A stretch of 64,000 nucleotides of DNA from Nocardia transvalensis NBRC 15921 (GCF_000308875.1 NZ_BAGL01000081.1:62001-126000), one strand, 5' to 3'. Shown: positions 35,157 through 44,610, counted from the stretch's first letter. The notes: generated by a model not told the origin, from the sequence alone. Translations and numbers: made by a program.

Positions 35157-35513
35157 GTGACCGATGAACCGCAGTCCACATCACCGCAGACGCCCGAGCG
35201 TTCCGAGGCCGAGCGCTCGGTCCTCGGCAAGGTGCTCGGCTGGCTGAGGGCCGGATATCCGCAGGGCATCCCGCAGTCGGATTACGTGGCGTTGCTCGCC
35301 GTGCTGCATCGCCGCCTCACCGACTACGAGGTGCATCTGATCGTCGAGGAGCTGGTCAGCGAGCGCGCGGGCGACGACGAGATCGCCCGGCACGAGATCG
35401 AGGACGCGATCGCCCGAGTTGCCAAGGAGCAGCCGGGCGAGGACGATATCGCTCGTGTGGCCTCCCGGCTGGCAGCCGGTGGCTGGCCGCTCGCGACAGT
35501 GACGTCGGACTGA
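35157..35513 (+). CDS. DUF3349 family protein
   Basis: 118 residues, GTG start with GGAAGGA upstream. The conserved core is VLGWLRAGYPQGIPQSDYVALLAVLHRRLTDYEVHLIVEEL, followed by DEIARHEIEDAIARVAKEQPGEDDIARVASRLAAGGWPL. DUF3349 proteins are small helical proteins of Corynebacteriales; known structures have not given a function. It lies 21 bases after the pitA-linked membrane gene, in the same run that leads to menE. Confidence 0.88.
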   Translation: MTDEPQSTSPQTPERSEAERSVLGKVLGWLRAGYPQGIPQSDYVALLAVLHRRLTDYEVHLIVEELVSERAGDDEIARHEIEDAIARVAKEQPGEDDIARVASRLAAGGWPLATVTSD

Positions 35514-35589
35514 TTCTCCTCCCTACCCGAGTGAAGGAAGCGCGGACCCGTTCGCGGGTCGTCGGCCCTGACATGACACGATCGCGAAC

Positions 35590-36750
35590 GTGAGCAGCAC
35601 CCTGCGGACCCTTCCCATACCCACCGGAGCCGCGGTGGGTGAGGTCATGCCGCACCTGCGAGAGGCACTGGCCGGCAACGGTCCGGCCTGGTTGCCGGTG
35701 CCGACGGGTGATCGCCGCGAATCACACCGGCTCTCCAACGCCCTGCGTCCCGGCGAACCGATCGAGGACGAGGTGGCGCTCGTCGTCACCACCTCGGGCA
35801 CCACGGGGGTCCCCAAGGGAGCGATGCTCAGCGCGGCCGCCCTGCGCGCCAGCGGGACCGCCACGCACGAGCGGCTGGGCGGGCCGGGCCAGTGGCTGCT
35901 GGCGCTGCCGACCCATCACATCGCCGGAATTCAGGTGTTGCTGCGCAGTATCCAGGCCGGCACCGAACCCGTCGTACTGGACGTTTCGGACGGTTTCCTA
36001 CCCGACGGCCTGGCGACCGCCATCGCGGGGATGACCGGTCCGCGCCGGTACACCTCCCTCGTGCCGACCCAGCTGATCAAGGCCCTCGACGAGCCGTCCG
36101 GCGCGGAGGCGCTCGCGTCCCTCGACGCCGTGCTGATCGGCGGCGCGCCCACCCCGAAGCCGGTGCTGGAGCGTGCCCGGGCCGCGGGCATCACCGTGGT
36201 GCGCACGTACGGCATGAGCGAGACCTGCGGCGGCTGCGTCTACGAGGGCATCCCGCTCGACGGCGCCGAGGTGCGCATCGAGGACGGCCGGGTGCTGCTC
36301 GGCGGGGCCATGCTCGCGAGCGGCTACCGCGGACTGCCCGACCACCCCGCCTTCGCCGAACCCGGCTGGTTCCGCACCGAGGACGCCGGGGTCTACGAGA
36401 ACGGCGTCCTGACCATCCAGGGCCGCCTGGACGAGGCCATCATGACCGGCGGCCTGCTGGTGATCCCGCAGGTGGTGGAGGCCGTGCTGGCCAACCACCC
36501 CGGAGTGAGCGAGGTCGTCGTCCTGGGTCTGCCCGACGAACGCCTCGGCCAGCGCGTGGCCGTCGCCGTCGTCCCCACCGCCGGCTCCCGCCCCACCCTC
36601 GACGAGCTCCGCGACCACGTCACCCGCGAACTCGACGCCATCGCGGCCCCCCGCGAACTCGCCGTCATCGACGAGGTTCCTATGCGTGGGCCCGGGAAGC
36701 CGGACCGCATCAAACTGCGTGAGCATCTCCTCGCCGACGCTCCGCACTGA
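35590..36750 (+). CDS. menE: o-Succinylbenzoate-CoA ligase
   Basis: ANL-superfamily adenylating enzyme that activates o-succinylbenzoate with ATP and CoA before MenB. 386 residues, GTG start. P-loop-like motif VVTTSGTTGVPKGAML, substrate motif TYGMSETCGGCVYEG, hinge ending GWFRTEDAGV, and C-terminal Lys in RGPGKPDRIKLREHL. Short for an ANL ligase, as is normal for actinobacterial MenE, which lacks part of the N-terminal domain. In tuberculosis the order menE-DUF3349-membrane-pitA-VOC-menB is the same. Confidence 0.93.
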   Translation: MSSTLRTLPIPTGAAVGEVMPHLREALAGNGPAWLPVPTGDRRESHRLSNALRPGEPIEDEVALVVTTSGTTGVPKGAMLSAAALRASGTATHERLGGPGQWLLALPTHHIAGIQVLLRSIQAGTEPVVLDVSDGFLPDGLATAIAGMTGPRRYTSLVPTQLIKALDEPSGAEALASLDAVLIGGAPTPKPVLERARAAGITVVRTYGMSETCGGCVYEGIPLDGAEVRIEDGRVLLGGAMLASGYRGLPDHPAFAEPGWFRTEDAGVYENGVLTIQGRLDEAIMTGGLLVIPQVVEAVLANHPGVSEVVVLGLPDERLGQRVAVAVVPTAGSRPTLDELRDHVTRELDAIAAPRELAVIDEVPMRGPGKPDRIKLREHLLADAPH

Positions 36751-36755
36751 CGTGG

Positions 36756-36837
36756 ATTCCGGCCGAAAGCGTGCCGGAAGCGAGGATTTCTTCCCGCATC
36801 GCAATGCTCGTTTTCCGGCGTGCCGTTGGCCGGAAAC
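36756..36837. repeat. Dispersed palindromic element, inverted pair (locus 7)
   Basis: Inverse copy ATTCCGGCC-GAAAGCGT-GCCGGAA at 36756-36780, starting six bases after the menE stop, and direct copy TTTCCGGC-GTGCCGTT-GGCCGGAAA at 36812-36837. The rest of the gap to 36936 contains GGCGTGCAA twice (near 36878 and 36904) but no gene. Confidence 0.8.
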
Positions 36838-36936
36838 CAAGGTTGAGCGTGGGAAACGCTGACGAAAGCCCGGCTTGCGTGGGCGTGCAACAGTGGCGCA
36901 AGGGGCGTGCAAGGGTGGGGTCGCAGAGTGTGTGGC

Positions 36937-37947
36937 ATGACTTCATACGCACCTGCTGATGCTCTCGCAATCGAGGCGGACGGGCTGGTCAAGGTCTTCG
37001 GGGAGCAGCGAGCCGTCGACGGCGTGAGCCTGGCGGTGCCGCAGGGCGCCGTGTACGGCGTGCTGGGACCCAACGGGGCCGGTAAGACCACCACCATCCG
37101 CATGCTCGCCACGCTGCTGCGCCCGGACGGGGGCAGCGCGCGGATCTTCGGCCACGACGTGATGGCAGAACCGACCGCGGTCCGCTCGCTCATCGGCGTC
37201 ACCGGGCAGTACGCCTCGGTCGACGAGAAGCTGAGCGCCACCGAGAACCTGATGATCTTCTCCCGCCTGCTCGGCCTGAGCCGCTTCGACGCCCGGCGCA
37301 AGTCCGCCGAACTGCTGGAGGAGTTCGGACTGACCGAGGCCGCCAACAAACCCCTGGAGAACTTCTCCGGCGGTATGCGGCGCCGGCTCGATCTGGCCGC
37401 CAGCCTGATCTCCACCCCGCCGCTGCTGTTCCTCGACGAGCCGACCACCGGCCTGGATCCGCGCACCCGCGCGCAGATGTGGGAGACCATCCGGCGTCTG
37501 GTCCGCGAGGGCGCGACCGTCCTGCTCACCACGCAGTACCTCGACGAGGCCGATCAGCTGGCCGACCGGATCGCGGTGATCGACCGCGGCAAGGTCATCG
37601 CCGACGGCACCTCCGACGAGCTGAAGGCGTCGGTCGGGGTGTCGGCGCTGCAGATCACCGTCGCCGATCCCGAACGCACCGAGACCGCCCGCACCCTCAT
37701 CGGCGAATTCCTCTCGCACGCCGCGGGCAAGCTCGTCGAGGCCAGCGTCACCCCCGAGGCCCGCCGCATCACCGCACCCCTGGACGATCCGGGCGTCACC
37801 GCCGATCTGCTGATCCGGTTGCGCGACAACGACGTCCGGGTCGACGAGATCACCGTCAGCAAGCCGAGCCTGGACGAGGTCTTCTTCGCCATCACCGGGC
37901 ACGGCGCCGAAGAGACCGATACCGATTCCGAGAGGAGCGCGGCATGA
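36937..37947 (+). CDS. ABC transporter ATP-binding protein, DrrA-like
   Basis: Nucleotide-binding subunit of a drug- or lipid-export ABC transporter. 336 residues from MTSYAPADALAIEADGLVKV. Walker A GPNGAGKTTT, Q-loop GVTGQYASVDEKLSATENL, signature ENFSGGMRRRLDLA, Walker B LLFLDEPTTGLD, H-loop LLTTQYLDEADQL. The C-terminal domain (about 230-336) is of the DrrA type (PSLDEVFFAITG). Its stop overlaps the permease start by ATGA. The substrate could be an antibiotic or an envelope lipid. Confidence 0.93.
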   Translation: MTSYAPADALAIEADGLVKVFGEQRAVDGVSLAVPQGAVYGVLGPNGAGKTTTIRMLATLLRPDGGSARIFGHDVMAEPTAVRSLIGVTGQYASVDEKLSATENLMIFSRLLGLSRFDARRKSAELLEEFGLTEAANKPLENFSGGMRRRLDLAASLISTPPLLFLDEPTTGLDPRTRAQMWETIRRLVREGATVLLTTQYLDEADQLADRIAVIDRGKVIADGTSDELKASVGVSALQITVADPERTETARTLIGEFLSHAAGKLVEASVTPEARRITAPLDDPGVTADLLIRLRDNDVRVDEITVSKPSLDEVFFAITGHGAEETDTDSERSAA

Positions 37948-38786
37948 CAACCACGATGACCGCCCCTGCCCAGACCGGGCGCCACGCGGCGCCCGTCGCG
38001 ATTCCCCAAGTCAGCAACCACATCTCACTCCGCCAGACCGTGGCGAATTCGCTCACCATGGCCTACCGCGGGATCCTCAAGATCAAGCACAATCCCGAGC
38101 AGCTGTTCGACGTCACGATCCAGCCGATCCTGTTCACGGCGCTGTTCGCCTACATCTTCGGCGGCGGCCTCGCCGGGAGCATGCACGACTACCTGCCGAC
38201 CCTGATTCCGGGCATCCTGGTGCAGACCGTGGTGCTGACCTCGGTCGTCACCGGCACCCAGCTCCGGGAGGATATGGACAAGGGCGTCTTCGACCGGTTC
38301 AAATCCCTTCCGATCGCCCGCATTTCGGCGCTGTCGGGCGCGCTGATCGCCGATATGGTGCGCTACGGCATCGCGACCGTCCTCACCATCGTGATGGGCC
38401 TGATCCTGGGTTACCGGCCCGGCGGCGGGGTCGTCGGCGTGGTCACGGCCGGCCTGGTCGTGGTGCTCTGCTCGTTCGCCGTCAGCTGGATCTGGGCGCT
38501 GGTCGGAGTCACTGGTAAGAGCGCCTCGGCCGTCCAGGGCATCTCGATGATGATCATGTTCCCGCTGACCTTCATGTCCGGCGCCTTCGTCGGCGTGAAC
38601 ACCATGCCCGGCTGGTTGCAGGGCCTGAACAAGGTCAACCCGATCTACTACATGGTCAACGCGTCACGAGAACTGATGAACGACAACGTCTTCTCGAGCA
38701 ACCTGGTCTGGTGCCTGGTCGGCTCGGTGGCCGTGGTCGTGATCTTCGCACCCCTCGCGATCCGGGCCTACATGCGCCGGGCGTGA
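37944..38786 (+). CDS. ABC-2 type permease, DrrB-like
   Basis: 280 residues with six transmembrane segments. After a hydrophilic N-terminus come ILFTALFAYIFGGGLAGSM, the extracytoplasmic DYLPTLIPGILVQTV, the cytoplasmic coupling loop REDMDKGVFDRFKSLPIAR, and later helices up to LVGSVAVVVIFAPLAIRAYM. The ABC-2 signature region is SAVQGISMMIMFPLTFMSGAFVGVNTMPGW. Translated from an ATG overlapping the ATPase stop, with GAGAGGAG upstream. A bidirectional hairpin follows its stop. Confidence 0.93.
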   Translation: MTTTMTAPAQTGRHAAPVAIPQVSNHISLRQTVANSLTMAYRGILKIKHNPEQLFDVTIQPILFTALFAYIFGGGLAGSMHDYLPTLIPGILVQTVVLTSVVTGTQLREDMDKGVFDRFKSLPIARISALSGALIADMVRYGIATVLTIVMGLILGYRPGGGVVGVVTAGLVVVLCSFAVSWIWALVGVTGKSASAVQGISMMIMFPLTFMSGAFVGVNTMPGWLQGLNKVNPIYYMVNASRELMNDNVFSSNLVWCLVGSVAVVVIFAPLAIRAYMRRA

Positions 38787-38799
38787 CCCACACCGCACC

Positions 38800-38841
38800 G
38801 AGCGTGTCCGCCGACCGGGAAACCGGTTGGCGGACACGCTC
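38800..38841. terminator. Bidirectional terminator between drrB-like gene and the SARP-like regulator
   Basis: Perfect 13-bp stem GAGCGTGTCCGCC (38800-38812) / GGCGGACACGCTC (38829-38841); the loop itself has CCGG-GAAA-CCGG pairing. It lies just after the permease stop and overlaps the last codon of the convergent regulator, so it can serve both. Confidence 0.8.
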
Positions 38842-41800
38842 ATTCGCGTACCGTGTCGAGGACCTCGCCCAGCATCCGCATCACCCGCTCCGCCGCCACC
38901 CGGCGGCTCAGGCCCGGCAGCGCCCGCCGGACGTTCTCCAGCGCCTCCTCGCCGACGACCGGCCGGTGCAGCGCGAGGTGCCGATTCCAGCGCATCGAGG
39001 GCATGTCCTGGCGGCCGACGACCTTCGGCGCGAGCGCCAGCAGGGACAGCCCCGTCTGCGTATTCTTGCCGGTGGCAACGAGATACGTGCCGATCGCGCA
39101 GGCGACCGCGCCGATCTGCGGCAGATCGAAGTACTGCGCCAGCCGCGCCAGCGTCTCGTCGATCAGCTGCGCCGGCAGCGCCGGAACCTCGGACAGCCGG
39201 TCGTGGAGCACATGCGCGTCGAGGACGGCCGCGCCGATCAGGATGTCGCCGGGACCGGGCGCCACCTGCTGCAGGGGCCAGTCGAACAGCTCCAGCGATT
39301 TGCGATAGGTCCGCAGGCCGCGCTCGATCTCCCCTTCGGCGAGTTCCAGTTCCGCGAGCCCCGACACCACCATCCCGCGCCGGTGATTCGGCCGCACCAC
39401 GGGATCGTCGAGATCGGTGCCGTCGTCCACCATGCCCAGCGCGAATTCCAGTTCCGTGCGGGCCGCCACCGGCTCCCCGGCGCCGACCAGCGCGACGGCC
39501 AGGAAGGTGCGGATCTCCACGGCCTCCTCGTAGCTGTGCAGCAGCACCAGCAGATCGACGGCACGGCGGTAGTAGCCCGCCGACTCCCGGTAGTGCGCCT
39601 GCTGCGAGGACATCTGGCCGAGATGCTGGCAGGCCATCGCGGTGCTCCAGACATCGTGGGGCTCCACGATTTTCAGCACCTGGATCGCGTCCTGGGTGGA
39701 GCCGTACACGTCGCTGTTGTTCTCGCGCATGTTCGCGCGCAGCATCAGCGCCACGGCGCGCACGTCGTCGTCGGGACTACGAGCGCCCTCGGCGAGCTTG
39801 CGCCCGAGCCGGCTGACGTCGGGTCGCAGGCAGATCAGCTCACCGAAGTAGCGGGCCATCGGGGTCAGCGGTGCGGTCGAGTTCAGCAGCCGGCGGGTCC
39901 GCCCGCGGATGATCGCGAGCGCCCGCAGGCCCGCGTTGCCGAACATCAGGTGCGCCCCGACCGTCAGGTAGGTCTGCATCTCCAGCGCGGCCTGCTCCAG
40001 CGTGCGCTCGCCCGTCGGCGGCGCCACCGCGAGCAGTCGCGGCGCCCAGTTCATCAGTTCCATATGGCCGCCCCGCATGACCCACAGGGTGGCCACGACC
40101 GCGAAGACCGAGTACACGGTTTCGGCGTCCTCGGTGTCCAGCGCGTATCGGAGCACGGCGAGCAGGTTGTCCAGTTCCGCGGCGACCGACAGCACCACTT
40201 CGACCTGGTCCTGTGTCTGGTACCGCCGCGCGACGTCGACGACGAATTCCCGCGCCCAGCCGCACATCCGGTCCATGACGAGATCGGCCTCGCCGTCGAT
40301 CAGCTGCTCCTCGCCGAATTCGCGGACCGTCTCCAGCATGCGGTAGCGCGTCCCGACCTCGTCGTCCCCCTCGAGCACGGTGAGCAGCGACTGGCTCACC
40401 AGACCCTCCACGGCGCCCATCGGATCGATGACCCCGTCCCCACCGGCCACGAATTCGGCTGCGGCGAGGGTGAATCCGGCCGGGAACCGGCACAGCCGCC
40501 GCAACGCGATCTGCTGTTCGGGATCGAGGAGATTCCAGCTCCACTCGATCACCGCGTGCAGCGTGCGATGCCGTTCCGGCGAGGTGCGGTCGCCCGAGCG
40601 CAGCAGGGCGAACCGGTGCTCGAGCCGCGCCTCGATCTCCTCCACGCTCATCGTCCGCACCCGGGCCGCGGCGAGTTCGATGGCGAGCGGCAGCCCGTCC
40701 AGCGTCCGGCACAGCCGCGCCACGGCCTCGGGTTCCAGCCGCACCGACGGCCGGACGGCGCGGGCCCGCGCGACGAAGAGGTCGGTGGCCGGTGAACCGT
40801 GCGCGTCGATGGCCAAGGGCGGCAACGGGTAGACGGTCTCGGCGGTGATCGCCAGCGGGGCCCGGCTGGTGGCCAGCACGGTCAGCTGATCGCACGCGCC
40901 GACCAGATCCGCGACCACCTCGGCGACGGCGTCGATCAGGTGTTCGCAGTTGTCGAGGATCAGCAGCATCGGCCGCAGCGACAGCGCCTCCCGCAGGCGC
41001 CGGCGGCCGTCGATGATCTGATTCGGGCGCAATACCTTTGTCTCGCGGGAGTATTCGCTCATCCCGAGCGTCGCGCCGATGGCGGCCTCGATCTCCGCGC
41101 AGGTCGCCGCCAGGCCGTCCGGATCGGCCCGCAGCGAGGCCAGCTCGACCATCGCGACCGGCTGCTCGCCGCCGACCCGCGCGCCCAATTCGTTGGCCAC
41201 CCTGGTCTTTCCGGTACCGCCGGGTCCGAGGACGGTCACCGCCCGCGAGGTCCGCAGCGACCGTTCGAGGGCGTCGAGATCGGCCTCGCGGCCCAGCAGC
41301 GGATTGGGCGCGGCCCGCAACCCGATCGTCGACAGCAGCGGCGGCGCCGGGCGTTCCGCGTGCCCGTCACCGGATTCGGGCGTCAGGGCATGCTGTGCCG
41401 AGGACACCAGCTGCACCGGCGTCCGGCTCGCGGCGGGCCTGGCGCGCGCGGGCTCCGGCATCGGTTCCCCGCGCAGGATGGCGGTATTCAGCGTGACCAG
41501 GGCCGGGCCCGGATCGGCGCCGAGTTCGTCGCCCAGCCGTTTGCGCAGCGTCGCAAAGACTTCCAGGGCCTCGTTGGACCGGCCGTCGGCGGCGAGCAGG
41601 CGCATGAGCGTGCCGTGCGCGGGCTCGTCCAGCGGCTGCGCGAGCGCGGCCCGGCGGGCGACGGCCGTCGCGCCGGCGAGATCACCGGCCTCCTCGCGGG
41701 CCGCCAGTTCCAGGCCGTCCAGGGCATTCCAGCGCGCCGCCGCGAGTTCGCCCAGTTCGTCCGCGACCGGGCCGGACGGCAGATCCGACCCCGGCTCGCC

Positions 41801-42280
41801 CCGCCACAGCCGCCGCGCCCGCGCGATCCGCTCCAGGCAGCCCGCCGCGTCGCCGCTGTCGAGCAGGTCCCGGGCCTCCCGCTCGAGGAGGCGCGCGGCG
41901 CTCAGATCGACCGCGCCCTCGGGCAGCACCAGCCGGTACCCGGCCGGGCCGATCTCCAGCGCGCCCTCCGGCAGCACCGACCGCAGCCGCGACACCTGCG
42001 TGTGCAGCGCGTTCATCGGCGCCCGCGGGGGCTGCTCGCCCCAGACCTCGTCGATCAGCGCCTGCGCGCTGCGGCTGCGGCCGGGATGCGCGGCGAGCGC
42101 CGCGACCAGCAGGCGCGCCCGGGCGCCGGGAACCGCGGTGAGTTCGCCGTCCTTGCGCACCGCGATCTCGCCCAGCAGCGCCACCAGGATCCGCGCCCCG
42201 GGCAGATTCTCGTCCCGGTTCGTGCCCGACCGGGTGTGTGTCGTCCCGGCGCCTGTGGAGCCGCTGTGATCAGGAAACAT
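38840..42280 (-). CDS. AfsR/SARP-type regulator (winged helix, BTAD, ATPase, TPR)
   Basis: A giant transcriptional activator, about 1146 residues from MFPDHSGSTGAGTTHTRSGT (ATG 42280); an in-frame ATG at 42370 would add 30 residues. The OmpR-type DNA-binding domain lies in ILVALLGEIAVRKDGELTAVPGARARLLVAALA..., ending RLRSVLPEGALEI. Then come the bacterial activation domain (ARLLEREARDLLDSG), an NB-ARC/AAA module with Walker A GPGGTGKTRVANEL near residue 350 and LILDNCEHLIDAVAE, and a long C-terminal TPR-like region. Such proteins control secondary metabolism or export. It is convergent with the DrrAB-like genes and may regulate them. Confidence 0.88.
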   Translation of the reverse strand: MFPDHSGSTGAGTTHTRSGTNRDENLPGARILVALLGEIAVRKDGELTAVPGARARLLVAALAAHPGRSRSAQALIDEVWGEQPPRAPMNALHTQVSRLRSVLPEGALEIGPAGYRLVLPEGAVDLSAARLLEREARDLLDSGDAAGCLERIARARRLWRGEPGSDLPSGPVADELGELAAARWNALDGLELAAREEAGDLAGATAVARRAALAQPLDEPAHGTLMRLLAADGRSNEALEVFATLRKRLGDELGADPGPALVTLNTAILRGEPMPEPARARPAASRTPVQLVSSAQHALTPESGDGHAERPAPPLLSTIGLRAAPNPLLGREADLDALERSLRTSRAVTVLGPGGTGKTRVANELGARVGGEQPVAMVELASLRADPDGLAATCAEIEAAIGATLGMSEYSRETKVLRPNQIIDGRRRLREALSLRPMLLILDNCEHLIDAVAEVVADLVGACDQLTVLATSRAPLAITAETVYPLPPLAIDAHGSPATDLFVARARAVRPSVRLEPEAVARLCRTLDGLPLAIELAAARVRTMSVEEIEARLEHRFALLRSGDRTSPERHRTLHAVIEWSWNLLDPEQQIALRRLCRFPAGFTLAAAEFVAGGDGVIDPMGAVEGLVSQSLLTVLEGDDEVGTRYRMLETVREFGEEQLIDGEADLVMDRMCGWAREFVVDVARRYQTQDQVEVVLSVAAELDNLLAVLRYALDTEDAETVYSVFAVVATLWVMRGGHMELMNWAPRLLAVAPPTGERTLEQAALEMQTYLTVGAHLMFGNAGLRALAIIRGRTRRLLNSTAPLTPMARYFGELICLRPDVSRLGRKLAEGARSPDDDVRAVALMLRANMRENNSDVYGSTQDAIQVLKIVEPHDVWSTAMACQHLGQMSSQQAHYRESAGYYRRAVDLLVLLHSYEEAVEIRTFLAVALVGAGEPVAARTELEFALGMVDDGTDLDDPVVRPNHRRGMVVSGLAELELAEGEIERGLRTYRKSLELFDWPLQQVAPGPGDILIGAAVLDAHVLHDRLSEVPALPAQLIDETLARLAQYFDLPQIGAVACAIGTYLVATGKNTQTGLSLLALAPKVVGRQDMPSMRWNRHLALHRPVVGEEALENVRRALPGLSRRVAAERVMRMLGEVLDTVRE

Positions 42281-42370
42281 GCCGTCGCAATCGTATGTGA
42301 CCGGTCTACTGGTTATCGGGCGCGCAACAGTGCGGATCACCGCTCCCCATTGTGCGCCGCGTCGCCGCAT

Positions 42371-42416
42371 ATTCTAATCCGATATATCGGAATAATTCTA
42401 CCGATACAGTGGCGGG
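42371..42416. promoter_or_regulatory. AT-rich palindrome between regulator and menA
   Basis: TCCGATATATCGGA is a perfect 14-bp palindrome at 42378-42391 in a locally AT-rich stretch (ATTCTAA before, ATAATT after), with a partial copy CTACCGATACAG nearby. It lies between the divergent SARP-like gene and menA and is a likely operator. Confidence 0.55.
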
Positions 42417-42459
42417 CGCGCTCGGTTGCCGAGTCCCCGGTGCGCATTAGGCTGCGAGG

Positions 42460-43329
42460 ATGGCAAGTCCCGCACAATGGCTCGAAGGCGCCCGCCCGCG
42501 CACCCTTCCCAATGCGATCGCCCCGGTCCTGGTCGGCACCGGCGCGGCGGCGTCGCTGGACGGCGCGGTCTGGTGGAAGGCGCTGCTGAGCCTGGTGGTG
42601 TCGCTCGCGCTGATCATCGGCGTCAACTACGCCAACGACTACTCCGACGGCATCCGCGGCACGGACGACGAGCGAGTCGGCCCGCTGCGGCTGGTCGGCT
42701 CGGGTGCGGCGAGCCCCGCCGCGGTGCGCGCCGCGGCCGTCGCGAGCCTGGCGGTGGCCGCCGTCGTGGGCCTGGTGCTGGTGTTCACCACGGCGTGGTG
42801 GCTGTTGCTGGTGGGCGCGGCCTGCCTGGCCGGGGCGTGGTTCTACACCGGGGGCGCGAAACCCTACGGCTACAGCGGTTTCGGCGAGATCGCGGTGTTC
42901 GTGTTCTTCGGCCTGATCGCGGTGCTGGGCACCGAATTCGTGCAGGCCGAGCGGATCGAGTGGGCCGGTGTGGTCGGCGCGATCGGCGTCGGCGCGTTCT
43001 CCAGCGCGGTGCTGGTCACCAACAACCTGCGCGATATCCCGACCGATTCGGTGACCGGGAAGACCACGCTGGCCGTGCGCCTCGGCGACACCCGCACCCG
43101 CACACTGCATATGGTGCTGCTGGGGGTGCCGTTCGCGGTCTCGCTGCTGCTGGTGGCCAGGACCCCGTGGGCCCTGGCCGGCCTGCTCGCGATTCCGCTG
43201 GCCGTGCGCTCCAACGCGCCCGTGCGCGGCGGCGAGAACGGACCGGGCCTGATCCCGTCGCTGCGCGACACCGGCCTGGCGATGCTGGTGTGGTCGATCC
43301 TCACCACCATCGCGCTGGCGATCGGCTAG
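42460..43329 (+). CDS. menA: 1,4-dihydroxy-2-naphthoate polyprenyltransferase
   Basis: UbiA-family membrane prenyltransferase that attaches the isoprenoid tail to DHNA, giving demethylmenaquinone. 289 residues with about eight transmembrane helices. First Asp-rich motif [17 protein letters not shown]; the second is in [25 protein letters not shown]. The N-terminal segment [20 protein letters not shown] is characteristic of MenA. It is convergent with and overlaps the next gene by four bases. Substrates come from MenB/thioesterase and the polyprenyl synthase near 9 kb. Confidence 0.95.
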   Translation: MASPAQWLEGARPRTLPNAIAPVLVGTGAAASLDGAVWWKALLSLVVSLALIIGVNYANDYSDGIRGTDDERVGPLRLVGSGAASPAAVRAAAVASLAVAAVVGLVLVFTTAWWLLLVGAACLAGAWFYTGGAKPYGYSGFGEIAVFVFFGLIAVLGTEFVQAERIEWAGVVGAIGVGAFSSAVLVTNNLRDIPTDSVTGKTTLAVRLGDTRTRTLHMVLLGVPFAVSLLLVARTPWALAGLLAIPLAVRSNAPVRGGENGPGLIPSLRDTGLAMLVWSILTTIALAIG

Positions 43330-43709
43330 TCGTTGTCGGGCACCAGGATGCCCAGTACCCAGTTGACCAGCGTGATGATGATCGCGCCGAAGATCGCGGC
43401 CCAGAAGCCGTGCACGCGCAGACCGTACTCGGTGGTCTCGGTGATCTTCGCCGTGAGCCACAGCATCAGGGCGTTGATCACCAGCAGGAACAGGCCCAGG
43501 CTGACGATCACCAGCGGGAGCGACAGCAGTTTCACGATCGGCTTGACGAGGGCGTTCACCAGACCGAAGACGATCGCGACGGCGAGCACCACCACGATCT
43601 TCGCGCCGGTGCCCTGATCCGACGGGCTGACCAGGTCGATATCGGCAACCCAGGCGGCGGCGAGCCAGATCGCGACCGCGTTGATGATCAGGCGTAGCAA
43701 GAGGACCAT
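43326..43709 (-). CDS. Small four-helix membrane protein (phage-holin/YvlD family)
   Basis: 127 residues, four transmembrane segments: [63 protein letters not shown] and [22 protein letters not shown]. The family is annotated as phage holin superfamily IV, but it is a chromosomal membrane protein found in most actinobacteria. No phage genes are nearby. Function unknown. It overlaps the 3' end of menA tail-to-tail. Confidence 0.88.
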   Translation of the reverse strand: MVLLLRLIINAVAIWLAAAWVADIDLVSPSDQGTGAKIVVVLAVAIVFGLVNALVKPIVKLLSLPLVIVSLGLFLLVINALMLWLTAKITETTEYGLRVHGFWAAIFGAIIITLVNWVLGILVPDND

Positions 43710-43777
43710 GGCGACATGCTAACGGCCGCCACGCCCGTCGGCCGGGCGTAGCGGCCACCGCGCGGCTACCCGGATCC

Positions 43778-44389
43778 TCAGGCCGCGCGGTCCAACAGGT
43801 CGTGGACGTTCTCGCGCAGCCGGCGCACGCCGTCGTCGCCGCCGGCCAGGTCACGGACGGGATCGTTGGGCGCGCGCAGCACGCCGAGCAGCACGTGCGC
43901 GGCCTCGATGCGGTCGTCGCCCCGCGAGAGCGCCTCGCGCAGCGACAGTTCCAGCGCCTTCTTGGCTTGCTTGGTGAACGGGATATGGCCGAAGGTCATA
44001 CCGCCGCGACGACGGAAGCGGCCCCGCTTGGGCTCGTCCTCCGGCGGCACGGCGCGGTCGAGCGCGTCCGAGCCGAAGGTGGCCTCCAGGCTCTCGCGCA
44101 CGGCGTCGAGATCGATGCCGATGGAGCGCAGGGCCGCGGCGTCCTCCTCGCCCAGGGGCTCTCCGATGGGCTCGGCGGCGTCCTCGCTCAGCCCGCGGCC
44201 CAGGCTCTCCCGGATGCCCTCGGCGGTGAGGCCGTTCTCCGACAGCACTTTTCGCAGGCCCGCGTCGGGGCACGCGGCCAGCCCGAGCAGCAGGTGCTCG
44301 ATATCGATGTGCGGAGAACGCAATTCGCGCGCCTCCTCCTGCGCGACCACGACCGCGTACCGCGCCGCCTTCGAGAATCGTTCGAACAT
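43778..44389 (-). CDS. Stand-alone Clp N-domain protein
   Basis: 203 residues: MFERFSKAARYAVVVAQEEA then ARELRSPHIDIEHLLLGLAACPDAGLRKVLSENGLTAEGI, the first Clp repeat, and a second repeat near KKALELSLREALSRGDDRIEAAHVLLGVLRA. There is no AAA+ module, so it cannot unfold proteins itself; it may act as an adaptor or decoy for ClpC. Its ATG overlaps the stop of the upstream HTH gene by TGATG, so both are made from one mRNA driven by the leaderless promoter at 44617-44645. Confidence 0.9.
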   Translation of the reverse strand: MFERFSKAARYAVVVAQEEARELRSPHIDIEHLLLGLAACPDAGLRKVLSENGLTAEGIRESLGRGLSEDAAEPIGEPLGEEDAAALRSIGIDLDAVRESLEATFGSDALDRAVPPEDEPKRGRFRRRGGMTFGHIPFTKQAKKALELSLREALSRGDDRIEAAHVLLGVLRAPNDPVRDLAGGDDGVRRLRENVHDLLDRAA

Positions 44390-44610
44390 CAGCGGATCCC
44401 GCCTCTCCGGTTGTACTTCTGGTGGACCGCCTGCCGGCTGACCTCGAGCGCCTCGGCGATCGCCTGCCAGGACCAGCCCTGTTCCCGGGCATTGGCCACC
44501 TGGATCGCCTCCAGCCGTTCGAGCAGCCTGCTCAGCGCGAGCACCGCGCGCAGCCCGACCTTGGGGTCGGGACTGCCGGCGGCGGCCGCCAGCGTTGTTG
44601 CTTCACTCAT
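44389..44610 (-). CDS. Small HTH protein, first gene of the Clp N-domain operon
   Basis: 73 residues, MSEATTLAAAAGSPDPKVGL, with a helical N-terminal half and an HTH at the C-terminus (GWSWQAIAEALEVSRQAVHQKYNRRGGIR). The ATG has no ribosome binding site; a consensus promoter ends six bases before it, so it is probably the first codon of a leaderless mRNA. Two identical inverted repeats cover that promoter, so the protein most likely represses its own operon. Confidence 0.88.
   Translation of the reverse strand: MSEATTLAAAAGSPDPKVGLRAVLALSRLLERLEAIQVANAREQGWSWQAIAEALEVSRQAVHQKYNRRGGIR

Noticed and set aside
38711-40795. 694-codon plus-strand frame opposite the SARP-like regulator
   Set aside because: His/Arg/Gln-rich composition, no domain, and fully antisense to a clear multidomain protein.
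43326-43709. Prophage remnant suggested by a holin-like protein
   Set aside because: No other phage gene or attachment site is present; this membrane family is a common chromosomal one.
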